From the NCBI RefSeq assembly GCF_004377485.1, contig NZ_SNTY01000020.1, positions 1 through 42,067 of the forward strand: 42,067 bases of DNA, given 5' to 3'. How positions within the stretch are numbered: the stretch's first letter is position 1; every line of letters starts with the position of its first letter. The notes below the pieces were generated by a model. It had not been told where the DNA came from. It was given only the letters and a program-made list of their open reading frames with translations, and did no database searches. The position numbers and the translations under genes are program-made. The DNA is from Alkanindiges illinoisensis (GTDB lineage Bacteria > Pseudomonadota > Gammaproteobacteria > Pseudomonadales > Moraxellaceae). Below are positions 16,900-25,444 of this stretch, piece by piece.

Positions 16900-18915
16900 T
16901 TAATCTTTTTGACGCACGGTGTAACACTGGGAAGTGCTGATTTGTAAAGTACCATAATCCTGATTGGCAGCCCGTTTTTCTGCCGGAGTAATTGGATCAA
17001 TGTCTTTTACCGGATCTTTGGCTTGCTCGTTGGCCGTTGCATACGCCACCCGCAAACTGGTAAAACTGTTATAGGTATTTGCCCAAATAGCAGGATTGGT
17101 ATCAATATCCCCTAGTTCAGCACTGGTGGCATTAATTGAACCACGCTGACCAGCACTGACCGTCCTCAGGCCAGCCAGATTAATCTTGACACGATCTCCT
17201 ACCCCAATTAGCGTACCGTCCAGCGCACCAAATTCGCTACCAGAAAGCACAATGCTTGGGCTAATGTAATAGTCATTGCCACTAGTACTTGGATATGCCG
17301 CACGGACGGTACCAATCAATTTTTGCTTCACCACGACCGAATTGTTATTTTGATCCTGCTGAGGCTGACCACATATCGCGGTAGCGTTGGTGTAGGTGGT
17401 TTGATTGTTGCCATCAGTTACAATATCGCCATTAGCCAGTATGGCAATTGGCAAGGTTTCCTGCTTGGCACAGCTATCACAATCCTTGGTATAAGCATCA
17501 CGATACGAGATGGTTAATGTGGCATACAGTGGGAACTGATAGGTCTCGCCTTTTTGCACCAGTTGCTTGACACGCCAGACCGCAGGATCCAGATAGGTGT
17601 TTACCGCGCCGCGTTTGAAAACACTGGCTGTGCCACTAAAACTGGTTACCCCAATGCTGCTTTTTTGCTCCCAGGTACCCAGCTCGCTGATATCCTTAAT
17701 ATTTTCACCATTATACAGGTTATAGACATCTGCTGAGCCCAGAACTGCCAGATCACGAATCAGACGTCCATTGACAAACCGGAAGGTATCTCCTGCGTAT
17801 GTGTTGGCATTGGTACCTTCAGTATAGGATTTAGGCTGAAGCGTAAATTTGAAATTGCTAAAACGGTTAGTATAAGGGTCAAATACCTTGGCATCATCGG
17901 TTAACCGCATTTTTGAGTATTTGTTTTTCAGGTAAATGGTGTATTTGGCCAGATTATCGGAGGCTTTTCCAAACCACTCAAGACCATATCCGGTGCTCTC
18001 ACCATTGCGACTGGTCAAGGCAAACATGGCCACGCTGGCGGTGTTATTGTTACTGCCATCTGTACCCGATACCCCCAGTTTCAAATCAACCCCAGTGCTT
18101 TGAAACAAACCAGAATCCAGTGAAGGCGACGCGTAAAAAATACCAGAATTTTTAGCCAGAATCACTTTTTCAAGACGCCGTTTGGCCTCAGCCTCGCTAA
18201 TCAGGTTAATTTTTTTGTCTTCCAGCCACGGCTGGATTTTACTCAGGAATGTCTTGTCCTGAAAATCCTTGGCTACTACATTTTCTGTCAGTTTTTCAAT
18301 GCCTGCCTTGATTTCAGGATCAATATAAACCCGGTTGACAGGTGCTTCATCAATATAAGGCTCATTTTTGCCCAGATAAGGCTGATTGGGATCAGACAGG
18401 TTTGAGCGTGCAATAGATTGCAGCAAGCGGCTGATATTAATCGCCATGGTTGCTGCAGCCCCATTATCCAAACTAGAAATACTCGTGTTGGACACACTTT
18501 CAGCCAGATCCTTAGTTGTGATGCGAATTAAAGAAGTGTCCTGTACTTCTGAAGAAATGGAATTACGAACCGGCTTGACCGCAATTGACCCCAGATCGAT
18601 CCGGCGTTTACCATCATTGGCCTTGAGATAAAATGTAACGTTGGAATCGGCAGGGCAGCGTGCCACGCCAGTGTTGCTCGTGACGCCACGATATTTACCA
18701 CATTCATAGTTTAAATTGACTACCGGCGTATCATCAAATACCAGATCGACACAAGTCGTATCAGAACTGGCACACTCAACAGCGGTACTCGTGCCACCAC
18801 CTCCTGTTGAAGGGTTTTCATTAATTGTATTACTCCCGCCGCCACATGCACTGAGCAATAGGCAGAGGCTGGTTAATGCAAAGGGAAGTTTTGAGGCCTG
18901 ATAAAAATTTCGCAT
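16900..18915 (-). CDS. filF: FilF-like outer-membrane lipoprotein of the fil (putative pilus) cluster
   Basis: The 671-residue product has a lipoprotein signal peptide ending LLLSAC, with the lipidated Cys24 followed by Gly, so it is probably sorted to the outer membrane. A Gly/Ser/Thr-rich linker follows to about residue 45. The rest is a large extracytoplasmic domain with several cysteines in pairs (for example VECASSDTTC and DCDSC) that could form disulfides. I see no catalytic motif. The start at 18915 gives a normal signal peptide; an in-frame TTG at 18933 is unlikely. It is the last gene of the cluster, 28 bp after filE. The name follows Acinetobacter fil clusters; the 'pilus' label is historical and I know of no proof. 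Confidence 0.75.
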   Translation of the reverse strand: MRNFYQASKLPFALTSLCLLLSACGGGSNTINENPSTGGGGTSTAVECASSDTTCVDLVFDDTPVVNLNYECGKYRGVTSNTGVARCPADSNVTFYLKANDGKRRIDLGSIAVKPVRNSISSEVQDTSLIRITTKDLAESVSNTSISSLDNGAAATMAINISRLLQSIARSNLSDPNQPYLGKNEPYIDEAPVNRVYIDPEIKAGIEKLTENVVAKDFQDKTFLSKIQPWLEDKKINLISEAEAKRRLEKVILAKNSGIFYASPSLDSGLFQSTGVDLKLGVSGTDGSNNNTASVAMFALTSRNGESTGYGLEWFGKASDNLAKYTIYLKNKYSKMRLTDDAKVFDPYTNRFSNFKFTLQPKSYTEGTNANTYAGDTFRFVNGRLIRDLAVLGSADVYNLYNGENIKDISELGTWEQKSSIGVTSFSGTASVFKRGAVNTYLDPAVWRVKQLVQKGETYQFPLYATLTISYRDAYTKDCDSCAKQETLPIAILANGDIVTDGNNQTTYTNATAICGQPQQDQNNNSVVVKQKLIGTVRAAYPSTSGNDYYISPSIVLSGSEFGALDGTLIGVGDRVKINLAGLRTVSAGQRGSINATSAELGDIDTNPAIWANTYNSFTSLRVAYATANEQAKDPVKDIDPITPAEKRAANQDYGTLQISTSQCYTVRQKD

Positions 18916-18943
18916 TACAATATGTCCAATCAAATAAATATAA

Positions 18944-20149
18944 CTAACGAATTGGCGTTAAACGAACCTGTCCTTTGTCCGTTAATTGTGTTTGTGATAG
19001 ATCCGCTGCCGCTTCCAGTGGCGTAAACAGAATATACTGGGTATTTTGCGGAATGTGTAAATAACCTTGTAACGCTTGATGCATAGTTGGTGTTGCTGCA
19101 AGCGTATTTTGATAAAACGCATTTACCCCTTCCATAACACAACCTTTTTCATCCAGAAAAATAGGTAATGGCCAATAAAACTTCGGATTACTCGTATTAT
19201 TGGCATAGGAGGTTACCTGAATATCATTGATAGGTTGTGCAAGTTTTGCAACCACAAAATCAAATTTTGGCTCAAACCCTGGTCTAGGCCAGAAATCCAG
19301 ATATTCATCCTGTCTAAACAGCTTGGCATCTTTTAGCTGCTTTTCACTAAAACAAGTAGTGCCTGTTAGCGCAATAATTTGTGCCTGAGGAATACGCTGA
19401 TAGTTTTTAGAAAGGTCAACTACTTGAGGCTTGTCAATTTTCTGTTTGCGAAATACAGTCATATCGACCCCTTTTTCGCGCTCTAGTACCTCATGGCCAC
19501 CTATACCATCAGGCAAATTATAGAATCTTTTTTTACCTTCAAGATTAAATTCGCGTTGTTCCAAGTATTCACTATCAATGTATTGCTCCCCATCAATCAC
19601 AGTGACAGGATGGGTATTAGGCACTTTAGAGGTATTCTCAGGGCTAGTGATTAAAGTTTCAGGAACAACTGGCGACTGTGGCTCATTAATCTTCTGGGGT
19701 TTAATTTCTTCAGATAATCCAGAAGAAACCTGAGCTTGAGGTTTAACTTGACTAGCCTGCTTGGTATCAAGAGACTTAACTTGCACCTGAACCTGCTCAT
19801 TAACTAGTGATGGCTGAACAGGCAAAGCATTGTTTTGTTGTACTGATCCTACAGCTACACGAGGATTTGAAGTAATTGGTGTAACTAATTCAGCAACCTT
19901 TACCGTCTTACGCCTGTTAAATAAAGACCATTTTGAGGTTGAAGACGACTTATTCTTAATATTTGCATCTGTGGTAACTTCTGCATTTTTTTCATTTTTG
20001 CTAGAAGCATTACGATCTATTACAATCATTTGCCCATCTGGACCTACAATTGTATAAAAACCGGAACGCTCTGTCGCAGCATTAACCCCACTAAGGCAAC
20101 ATAAAGCCAGTGTACCAGCGACGACAGGTTTCCAGATTACTCGTGCCAT
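18944..20149 (-). CDS. filE: FilE-like periplasmic protein of the fil cluster
   Basis: The 401-residue protein has a signal peptide (cleavage near VNA, residues 22-24). A short domain GFYTIVGPDGQMIVIDRN (about 30-47) follows, then a long low-complexity linker rich in Val, Gln, Ser and Pro (about 75-175). The C-terminal domain (about 180-400) has two cysteines (in TTCFSE and KGCVME) that may pair. No enzyme motif is visible; a periplasmic scaffold or chaperone role is plausible. The ATG at 20149 is preferred; a TTG at 20161 would abut the filD stop. It starts 12 bp after filD, so the two are co-transcribed. Confidence 0.72.
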   Translation of the reverse strand: MARVIWKPVVAGTLALCCLSGVNAATERSGFYTIVGPDGQMIVIDRNASSKNEKNAEVTTDANIKNKSSSTSKWSLFNRRKTVKVAELVTPITSNPRVAVGSVQQNNALPVQPSLVNEQVQVQVKSLDTKQASQVKPQAQVSSGLSEEIKPQKINEPQSPVVPETLITSPENTSKVPNTHPVTVIDGEQYIDSEYLEQREFNLEGKKRFYNLPDGIGGHEVLEREKGVDMTVFRKQKIDKPQVVDLSKNYQRIPQAQIIALTGTTCFSEKQLKDAKLFRQDEYLDFWPRPGFEPKFDFVVAKLAQPINDIQVTSYANNTSNPKFYWPLPIFLDEKGCVMEGVNAFYQNTLAATPTMHQALQGYLHIPQNTQYILFTPLEAAADLSQTQLTDKGQVRLTPIR

Positions 20150-20161
20150 TTCAAATACCAA

Positions 20162-21826
20162 TTACCATTTAGTACGATAGGCTATACCAAGAATGGTGAC
20201 TTTTGTATTTGTTTTTACATTTAATCCAGCATAAGGATTTAATAACAGGTTATTAACCCCAGTCTGGTTAGCAAGGCCACTGGTATTGGCAGGAATGTTA
20301 TCACGGCTACGCAGATGCATTACAGTCAAATCAATATCAGTATCCGGATCAAACCGATATCCCATGCCAGCACCAAACATTTGTGCATTATTAATTGGCA
20401 CGAGGGTATTACGACGGTCATCAGGAATTGCACTTTTGCGCGGTTCATAGCCCAAACGTAATTTTAAGCGATCTGTGGCACTGTATTCCATGCCCACGCC
20501 CCAGCTCCAGGGACTACGGAATTTTAGAGGCAGGTTTAAACTGGACGCCGTTACATCATTGGACAATAATTTTGCAATTTTAAGCGCAGAAACTTGACGG
20601 TCAAAGTTGAACCTGAAGTAATCCCATGCTGCATAATCTGTCCAGCCAATATCAAAATTAAACTGTAGATCCGGCAGTACTTTATATTTTACCCCTGCCT
20701 GAAAATGTGCAGGATATTCCAGATCCATAGAGACTTTACCGGTCTCACTGGGTGGAACATACGATGGGAAGCCCAGGATAGCCTGTAGAATTGCACCGGT
20801 TACTGATGAACCCAAAGCACGAATTAATTCCTGCCCTCCACGATCATTTTCAATGGCATAGTCGCCTTTAAGCTTCATCTTACTATTGCTTTGGTAAACC
20901 ATACCAAAACCGAAATCGTCACTGGGTTCCCACAGTAAGCCTAGATTGTAGGAAGGTGATAATGTTTGCTCCAGAGCAACTTCCATTGAACCAAAGCTCT
21001 TGAATGGCCCGACACCTTCTTCTGCATTACACAAGCCAAATAGCAATAAATTACCAATGTTCCCATTTTCCTGAAATGGACCACAGACATCTTCATCAAT
21101 CAGGCGTAATACACCGATTAGTTCGTTAGGAAAGCGCAGGTCAGTTTTTAGGCCGATCGCCTGATAAGACATGCCAATGGACGCGCCTAATGACAAATTA
21201 TCACTAACCTTATAGGCAGCAGAAGGCGATAAATAGGTAATACGCTCAATAGCAACCTGTTGACCCATAAAATTACCGGGATCACCATCAGCCGAACCGA
21301 AACCGGCCACAAGAGGGGCATACAATGCAGAAGCATAGGTTATTTTTGAGCCCGGTGGCTTATAGGCAGCACCTGCCAGTGGTGCAGCCAAAGGCAAACC
21401 CTGTGGCCAGTTCACTATTTTTTTGAGTACCGGAACATAAAGGCTGGGATGGTCAACCTTACTAACAGCATAGTCCTTGAAATCACTACAAATTTTTTGA
21501 CCAACATTTGCTACATCATTACAAATGATTGGATCGTCAGAATAGCCAAAAACGTTATAACCAGCGGGTGCTTCAAACTCGCGACGAATATTAAAATCTA
21601 CCAACAAACCCTGCACATCAGTTTGCAGGCCGTCAATCTTGGTCAGGCCCGCTGGGTTAAAGTGAATTGCACTAATACCTGGCGGATCTGCAGTTACCGC
21701 GTTGCCCATAGACAGGGCACGGATATCAACAGATAAGTTTTGCCCCAGCTGTGCGTGAGTCAGCACCGGCATACTGGAAAGTATGATGGCATAGGCTAAA
21801 GGTTGTAAACGTAAATTCAGCTTCAT
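20162..21826 (-). CDS. filD: OmpP1/FadL-family outer-membrane barrel protein of the fil cluster
   Basis: The 554-residue protein has a signal peptide cleaved near LTHA (residue 25). The FadL-type N-terminal segment ALSMGNAVTADPPGISAIHFNPAGL follows, in which NPAG is the family hallmark. The remainder is rich in alternating aromatic and hydrophobic residues suited to a 14-strand beta barrel, ending in a C-terminal aromatic (RTKW). FadL proteins carry hydrophobic compounds across the outer membrane. In this cluster it could instead be a lipid channel or secretion pore, which is speculation. It starts 11 bp after filC and is followed directly by filE. Confidence 0.82.
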   Translation of the reverse strand: MKLNLRLQPLAYAIILSSMPVLTHAQLGQNLSVDIRALSMGNAVTADPPGISAIHFNPAGLTKIDGLQTDVQGLLVDFNIRREFEAPAGYNVFGYSDDPIICNDVANVGQKICSDFKDYAVSKVDHPSLYVPVLKKIVNWPQGLPLAAPLAGAAYKPPGSKITYASALYAPLVAGFGSADGDPGNFMGQQVAIERITYLSPSAAYKVSDNLSLGASIGMSYQAIGLKTDLRFPNELIGVLRLIDEDVCGPFQENGNIGNLLLFGLCNAEEGVGPFKSFGSMEVALEQTLSPSYNLGLLWEPSDDFGFGMVYQSNSKMKLKGDYAIENDRGGQELIRALGSSVTGAILQAILGFPSYVPPSETGKVSMDLEYPAHFQAGVKYKVLPDLQFNFDIGWTDYAAWDYFRFNFDRQVSALKIAKLLSNDVTASSLNLPLKFRSPWSWGVGMEYSATDRLKLRLGYEPRKSAIPDDRRNTLVPINNAQMFGAGMGYRFDPDTDIDLTVMHLRSRDNIPANTSGLANQTGVNNLLLNPYAGLNVKTNTKVTILGIAYRTKW

Positions 21827-21837
21827 ACCAACATGCC

Positions 21838-23193
21838 TCAGCGGGTTTCACGACCAAAACCCAGGAAATCCAATGGGAACGATAGTCCCAAAGAAACGTC
21901 TGGCGCATCTTCTGTCAGACCAAAACCCACTGAACCATTGACAATCGTTTTTGGTGAAACCCGCACCCCAAGCGAAAAAGACATGGATGCACTGGTTTGA
22001 TCCGCAGGTGTAGATGTTTCACGGACACCATTCGTATTAAAAATAAATTCACTATTGGTTGAGAAACTTTGCTGATAAGACATGGTCAGCGATACGTCAT
22101 AATTGAATGAATAAGCAAAACCAAAAGCAACCCCGCCACTAATACCGGGTTCAAACTCATCGAGAATCCGCGTACCCCGGGCCTGGTTCAGCCCGGACTC
22201 TTTAAAGCCATAGCTGACCGAACCCGAGGCAAACAGGACAACCGGATCTATAAACTTGCGGGTACTGGCACCGCCACCAATGGAGTAATAACCTTTGCCG
22301 GTAGATAAGCCACGGGTAGCATCAATTTCGTACGGACTATCACCGGTTTTGGTCGACAGGCTGCCAAACAGAATTAATGGCAAACGCCCAGTTTGTAATG
22401 GAAAGGGTTCCCAGCGCGCGCCAAGGCTGATATCGCCCAGACCGGTTGTGGTTTCATCCTTCAGATTGTCACTTTTGGCAACTAATGGTAGCGAAGCAGT
22501 TAGGGTTAAGTTATCCCGCAGACCATACTGGAAAGTGAAGGTATTAATAAGCGTGTGCTGTGCATCTTCTTCAACCCTTAAGCGAGTCAAGGTAGAGCTG
22601 CTATCGCTGAGTGCCAGGTCAAGGCGGCTATCACGGTAATAGGTGTAGTTAATATCGTAAGTTGCCGAGTACGAACCACGCTTGGACAGTGAGTATTGTT
22701 GTTCTGCTCGGGTAAAGACTTCTTCAAGATTACTTCTGGCCGATACATCTTCTGCTGTTTGCTGTAATACGTCGGCTGCACTACTTCCCGGCACCATGGA
22801 AGGCGTTTCTGACGCAGTGTTTGTGGTGGTATCAGTTACAGGAGCGGTATCAGCTGCAGGCGTGGAAGCAGCCGGAACAGTGGCAGCATTGTCAGTACCA
22901 ACAACATTGTCAGCGCCAGCAGTATCATCAGCAGCACTGTCAGCCCGCTCAGCAATTGTGGTCACGACTGCACTGTCAGTATTTGGATTATTGTCGTTGG
23001 TTAACGGCGCTTCAACCTGCGCACGGCTTTCGGCAGCGACAGGATCGGTTGTGCCTTCTACAGCTGATGGAGCAGCAGTAACCTGACTATTAGCATCAGT
23101 AGCATTATCCTCTGCTGCATAAGCATTTATGCCAATCATTGCCAGACCAATACTTAAAGACAATATTGACCGATTCATCCATTGTTTCTGCAT
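21838..23193 (-). CDS. filC: FilC-like predicted outer-membrane beta-barrel protein with a low-complexity N-terminus
   Basis: The 451-residue product has a signal peptide (cleavage after AYA, residue 26). A strikingly low-complexity stretch rich in Ala, Thr, Asp and Val covers about 27-140, followed by a short helical segment (DVLQQTAEDVSARSNLEEVF). The C-terminal part, about 175-451, resembles small outer-membrane channels of the 'transporter' or phenol-degradation MetA type: DNLTLTASLPLVAK, GLGDISLGARW, and alternating strands to the end. The low-complexity segment could be a flexible periplasmic tether. The frame through it is real, since the region before and after is conserved in character. 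It lies 70 bp after the C39 peptidase gene. Confidence 0.75.
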   Translation of the reverse strand: MQKQWMNRSILSLSIGLAMIGINAYAAEDNATDANSQVTAAPSAVEGTTDPVAAESRAQVEAPLTNDNNPNTDSAVVTTIAERADSAADDTAGADNVVGTDNAATVPAASTPAADTAPVTDTTTNTASETPSMVPGSSAADVLQQTAEDVSARSNLEEVFTRAEQQYSLSKRGSYSATYDINYTYYRDSRLDLALSDSSSTLTRLRVEEDAQHTLINTFTFQYGLRDNLTLTASLPLVAKSDNLKDETTTGLGDISLGARWEPFPLQTGRLPLILFGSLSTKTGDSPYEIDATRGLSTGKGYYSIGGGASTRKFIDPVVLFASGSVSYGFKESGLNQARGTRILDEFEPGISGGVAFGFAYSFNYDVSLTMSYQQSFSTNSEFIFNTNGVRETSTPADQTSASMSFSLGVRVSPKTIVNGSVGFGLTEDAPDVSLGLSFPLDFLGFGRETR

Positions 23194-23263
23194 GACTATA
23201 ATCTACCTTGAAACAGTTATCTTAAATTGTACAAATACCCAAACTTGTCATTTACTGGCTATA

Positions 23264-24100
23264 CTACTTGCGCTTGTAATAAAGACGCATGTAGGTATCA
23301 ATCGGCTTCTGATAATTATCAGATTTTGGGTCATCATCCAGTACACGTCGCATAGTGGCAGCACGATCCGCATTCTTTTCCATCATTAATGTTGGATAAC
23401 GTACATCAACGAATGCAAAACGATCTATCATACTATCTTCTACAATGCGCATATCACTTTCTTGCAAAGCCAAAAGGCCAGGAAGCTCTCGCCCAACAGG
23501 GGGGTCAATGATAAAAAGTGTATTGTTATCCCAGATTTCCTGAAAATGCTCAGCACTAAAACTTAAATTACCCAGTGCGGGATCGGCAATAAATACTCGA
23601 CCATCACGATAAGCTTTGAAAACAACAAAGTGCTTAAATCCTGCATAAGCAATAGGCACAATGGCTGGCTTATCCAGTTTAGTTAAATCAGAGAATTGGC
23701 CTTTAAATCCGCCACTATTATAACCAAGTGCTGTTACAAAGCGTTTCATATCCAAGAGAGAAAAGCTACGACGCTCTACAATACGGTCATATTCACCATA
23801 GCGCATCAAACCATTCATGGTCTCTTGCTCAGTTAGCTTTTCACCGATATAGCCATTTAGTAGTGTCGTTAGTGCAGCAGAACCACAGCTATAATCGTAG
23901 ACCTGCTTTACAATGCCACGAAATTGCTGCTCAATGGCAGGCTTAACCTGCACCGGATTTTGGTGATATTTACCATAGGAGTTAAATCGGGAGTCGGCAA
24001 CCTCAGTGTAATAGACAGAACCGGCTGGTTTGTCTGCTATCTGTAAAGCTTCGGTCGCAAAATGATAAATCAGAGCTGACCCTAGTGTGATAATAAACAT
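23264..24100 (-). CDS. filB: C39-type cysteine peptidase of the fil cluster
   Basis: The 278-residue protein has a single hydrophobic N-terminus (about 1-16) that acts as signal or anchor, followed by a papain-like C39 domain. The catalytic set is visible: Gln66 and Cys72 in KQVYDYSCGSAAL, His157 in GFKHFVVFKAY, and Asp173 in VFIADPALG. Classic C39 domains sit inside ABC transporters and cut double-glycine leader peptides; this stand-alone exported version has no ABC part and should act in the periplasm. Its likely substrates are the secreted FilA-type proteins encoded just upstream, which is inference. After the peptidase domain there is a helical tail to the end. The symbol follows Acinetobacter usage. 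Confidence 0.8.
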   Translation of the reverse strand: MFIITLGSALIYHFATEALQIADKPAGSVYYTEVADSRFNSYGKYHQNPVQVKPAIEQQFRGIVKQVYDYSCGSAALTTLLNGYIGEKLTEQETMNGLMRYGEYDRIVERRSFSLLDMKRFVTALGYNSGGFKGQFSDLTKLDKPAIVPIAYAGFKHFVVFKAYRDGRVFIADPALGNLSFSAEHFQEIWDNNTLFIIDPPVGRELPGLLALQESDMRIVEDSMIDRFAFVDVRYPTLMMEKNADRAATMRRVLDDDPKSDNYQKPIDTYMRLYYKRK

Positions 24101-24240
24101 AGCGCACTTTTTCTAATTTTGGATAACCCGTTCACTGGGCTACCGTGTCCTGTTAAGAATACGACTTTAGGTTAATCAGCCGTCATCCATGTAATTTACA
24201 AGATACCGTGTTTTTGTCACAAATACACTATTTTTTTAAC

Positions 24241-24268
24241 GTTTAATTTGCACTTTTACAAATTAAAC
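24241..24268. other. Perfect 10-bp inverted repeat between the second filA-type gene and filB
   Basis: GTTTAATTTG and CAAATTAAAC are perfectly complementary with an 8-base loop, starting 10 bp past the stop of the gene at 24279. No T run follows on the minus strand, so it is not a standard terminator. It may stabilise the upstream message or bind a regulator. Confidence 0.55.
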
Positions 24269-24278
24269 AGGCACCAAA

Positions 24279-25208
24279 CTACATGCCTCTTACATTCATT
24301 TTAAGATTGGAAACAGTTGCACCTACGACACCAAAATTACCCATTGAGCCATTTTTTAAGCCGTTAAATGTAGATGCCTCGCTAGCCCCACTTTGTCCTG
24401 CTACGACATTATTAAGAAGCACATCAAACTTGTCAGTCGTGCCCTGATTGCCAAAATTTAAACCATCAGGCGTAACATCCAGATAAAAACCATCCAGACT
24501 AAAACCTGATGTACTGTTATTTGCCTTAAAGCTTGCATCAAGGCTTAAAGCACTGGTTTGATTGCCTGAGTTGTTAGAGAAAATTTTAAGCTTGGGAAGA
24601 TTAATACTTTGTAGTGAGCCAGAAAACTTAACCATATGACCCTGAGGAGAGTTACCCAATTGAACATTGAAAGCTAATGGATTAATAAAATTAATATTAA
24701 GCTGTTCTGCTCCTTCTCCTACCTGTAGTAACTTGGATACACCTGCTCTAAGGCCTGCCCCATCAAATACCGAGCCTACGCTACCAATAGTGCGGGAGTT
24801 ATTAAGCGTTGGGGCTAGATAGATAGAGAATGGATCTACTTTAATGGTTTTCAATTCAGAAAATGCCAAATTAATATTGGCAAATGCACCTGCATTACCC
24901 GCATCACTATCAATGGTGGCAGTAACCAGATTATTAACGCCTGCGCCTGCACCATTTAAAAAGTTAATACCGATGGAACTACCCGATGCATTGGGCGCCA
25001 TGACTAAAGCTGCAGAATTGCTTGCCCCAGTCATGCCATTACTATCAACCAATGCTGCTTGGTCAAAAGCAACTTCGGAGATGCCTACCTTAATGGTAAT
25101 GCCGTCTTGACCAGTTTGGCTAGCAAGGTCTTGATCATTTAATTGTTCTAGCGCAAAGGCAGTGTGAGATAATGCAAGGATGCTTAATGTTACAAGTACT
25201 TTTTTCAT
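24279..25208 (-). CDS. Second FilA-type secreted protein (paralogue)
   Basis: The 309-residue protein has a signal peptide (cleavage after AFA, residue 19). The mature N-terminus reads LEQLNDQDLASQTGQDGITI and shares the T-G-Q-D-G-I motif (32-37) with the neighbouring FilA. The rest is rich in Gly, Ala, Asn and Ser with beta-prone repeats, ends in NLKMNVRGM, and lacks cysteine. This composition fits a surface or fibrous beta-solenoid protein. It is 175-odd bp downstream of the filA terminator, with paired operator-like dyads in between, and a good ribosome binding site (GGAAGG) precedes its ATG. It may be transcribed together with filB-F. Confidence 0.78.
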   Translation of the reverse strand: MKKVLVTLSILALSHTAFALEQLNDQDLASQTGQDGITIKVGISEVAFDQAALVDSNGMTGASNSAALVMAPNASGSSIGINFLNGAGAGVNNLVTATIDSDAGNAGAFANINLAFSELKTIKVDPFSIYLAPTLNNSRTIGSVGSVFDGAGLRAGVSKLLQVGEGAEQLNINFINPLAFNVQLGNSPQGHMVKFSGSLQSINLPKLKIFSNNSGNQTSALSLDASFKANNSTSGFSLDGFYLDVTPDGLNFGNQGTTDKFDVLLNNVVAGQSGASEASTFNGLKNGSMGNFGVVGATVSNLKMNVRGM

Positions 25209-25254
25209 AAAACCTTCCTGGTTTCCTGACTGCCCTACTTCTCAGTAATCAGCT

Positions 25255-25335
25255 TAATTAATGTAAATTAACGTTAAACTCCCTGACAACTACTATAAGC
25301 CCAAAGAAATAAAATTCGTTAATTTGCATTAATTA
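25255..25335. promoter_or_regulatory. Paired dyad-symmetric sites upstream of the second filA-type gene
   Basis: Bases 25255-25273 and 25317-25335 are inverted copies matching at 18 of 19 positions, 43 bp apart. Each half is itself a palindrome of the form TTAAT-N4-ATTAA (25258-25271 and 25319-25332). Two such sites close together in front of a gene look like operators for a dimeric regulator, possibly flanking a promoter. No regulator gene is adjacent. Confidence 0.5.
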
Positions 25336-25380
25336 TCTTTTGTCTATAAACCTGAAAATACAATAAACTCATGTAGATAA

Positions 25381-25413
25381 AAAAACGGCGATTATGCTAA
25401 CCGCCGTTTTTTT
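25381..25413 (-). terminator. Intrinsic terminator directly after filA
   Basis: A CGGCGG/CGCCG-type stem is flanked by A and T runs (AAAAACGGCG ... CCGCCGTTTTTTT), with T-rich tails on either strand. It lies about 30 bp after the filA stop, so filA is likely expressed as a separate, more abundant message than filB-F. Confidence 0.85.
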
Positions 25414-25444
25414 GATTTAAGCCAAGGCAGAAGCCTCGTTTAAA

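Noticed and set aside
22682-23086. A 134-codon plus-strand open frame opposite the N-terminal part of filC
   Set aside because: It is a mirror of the Ala/Thr/Asp-rich low-complexity coding stretch, has no ribosome binding site, and filC continues convincingly on both sides.
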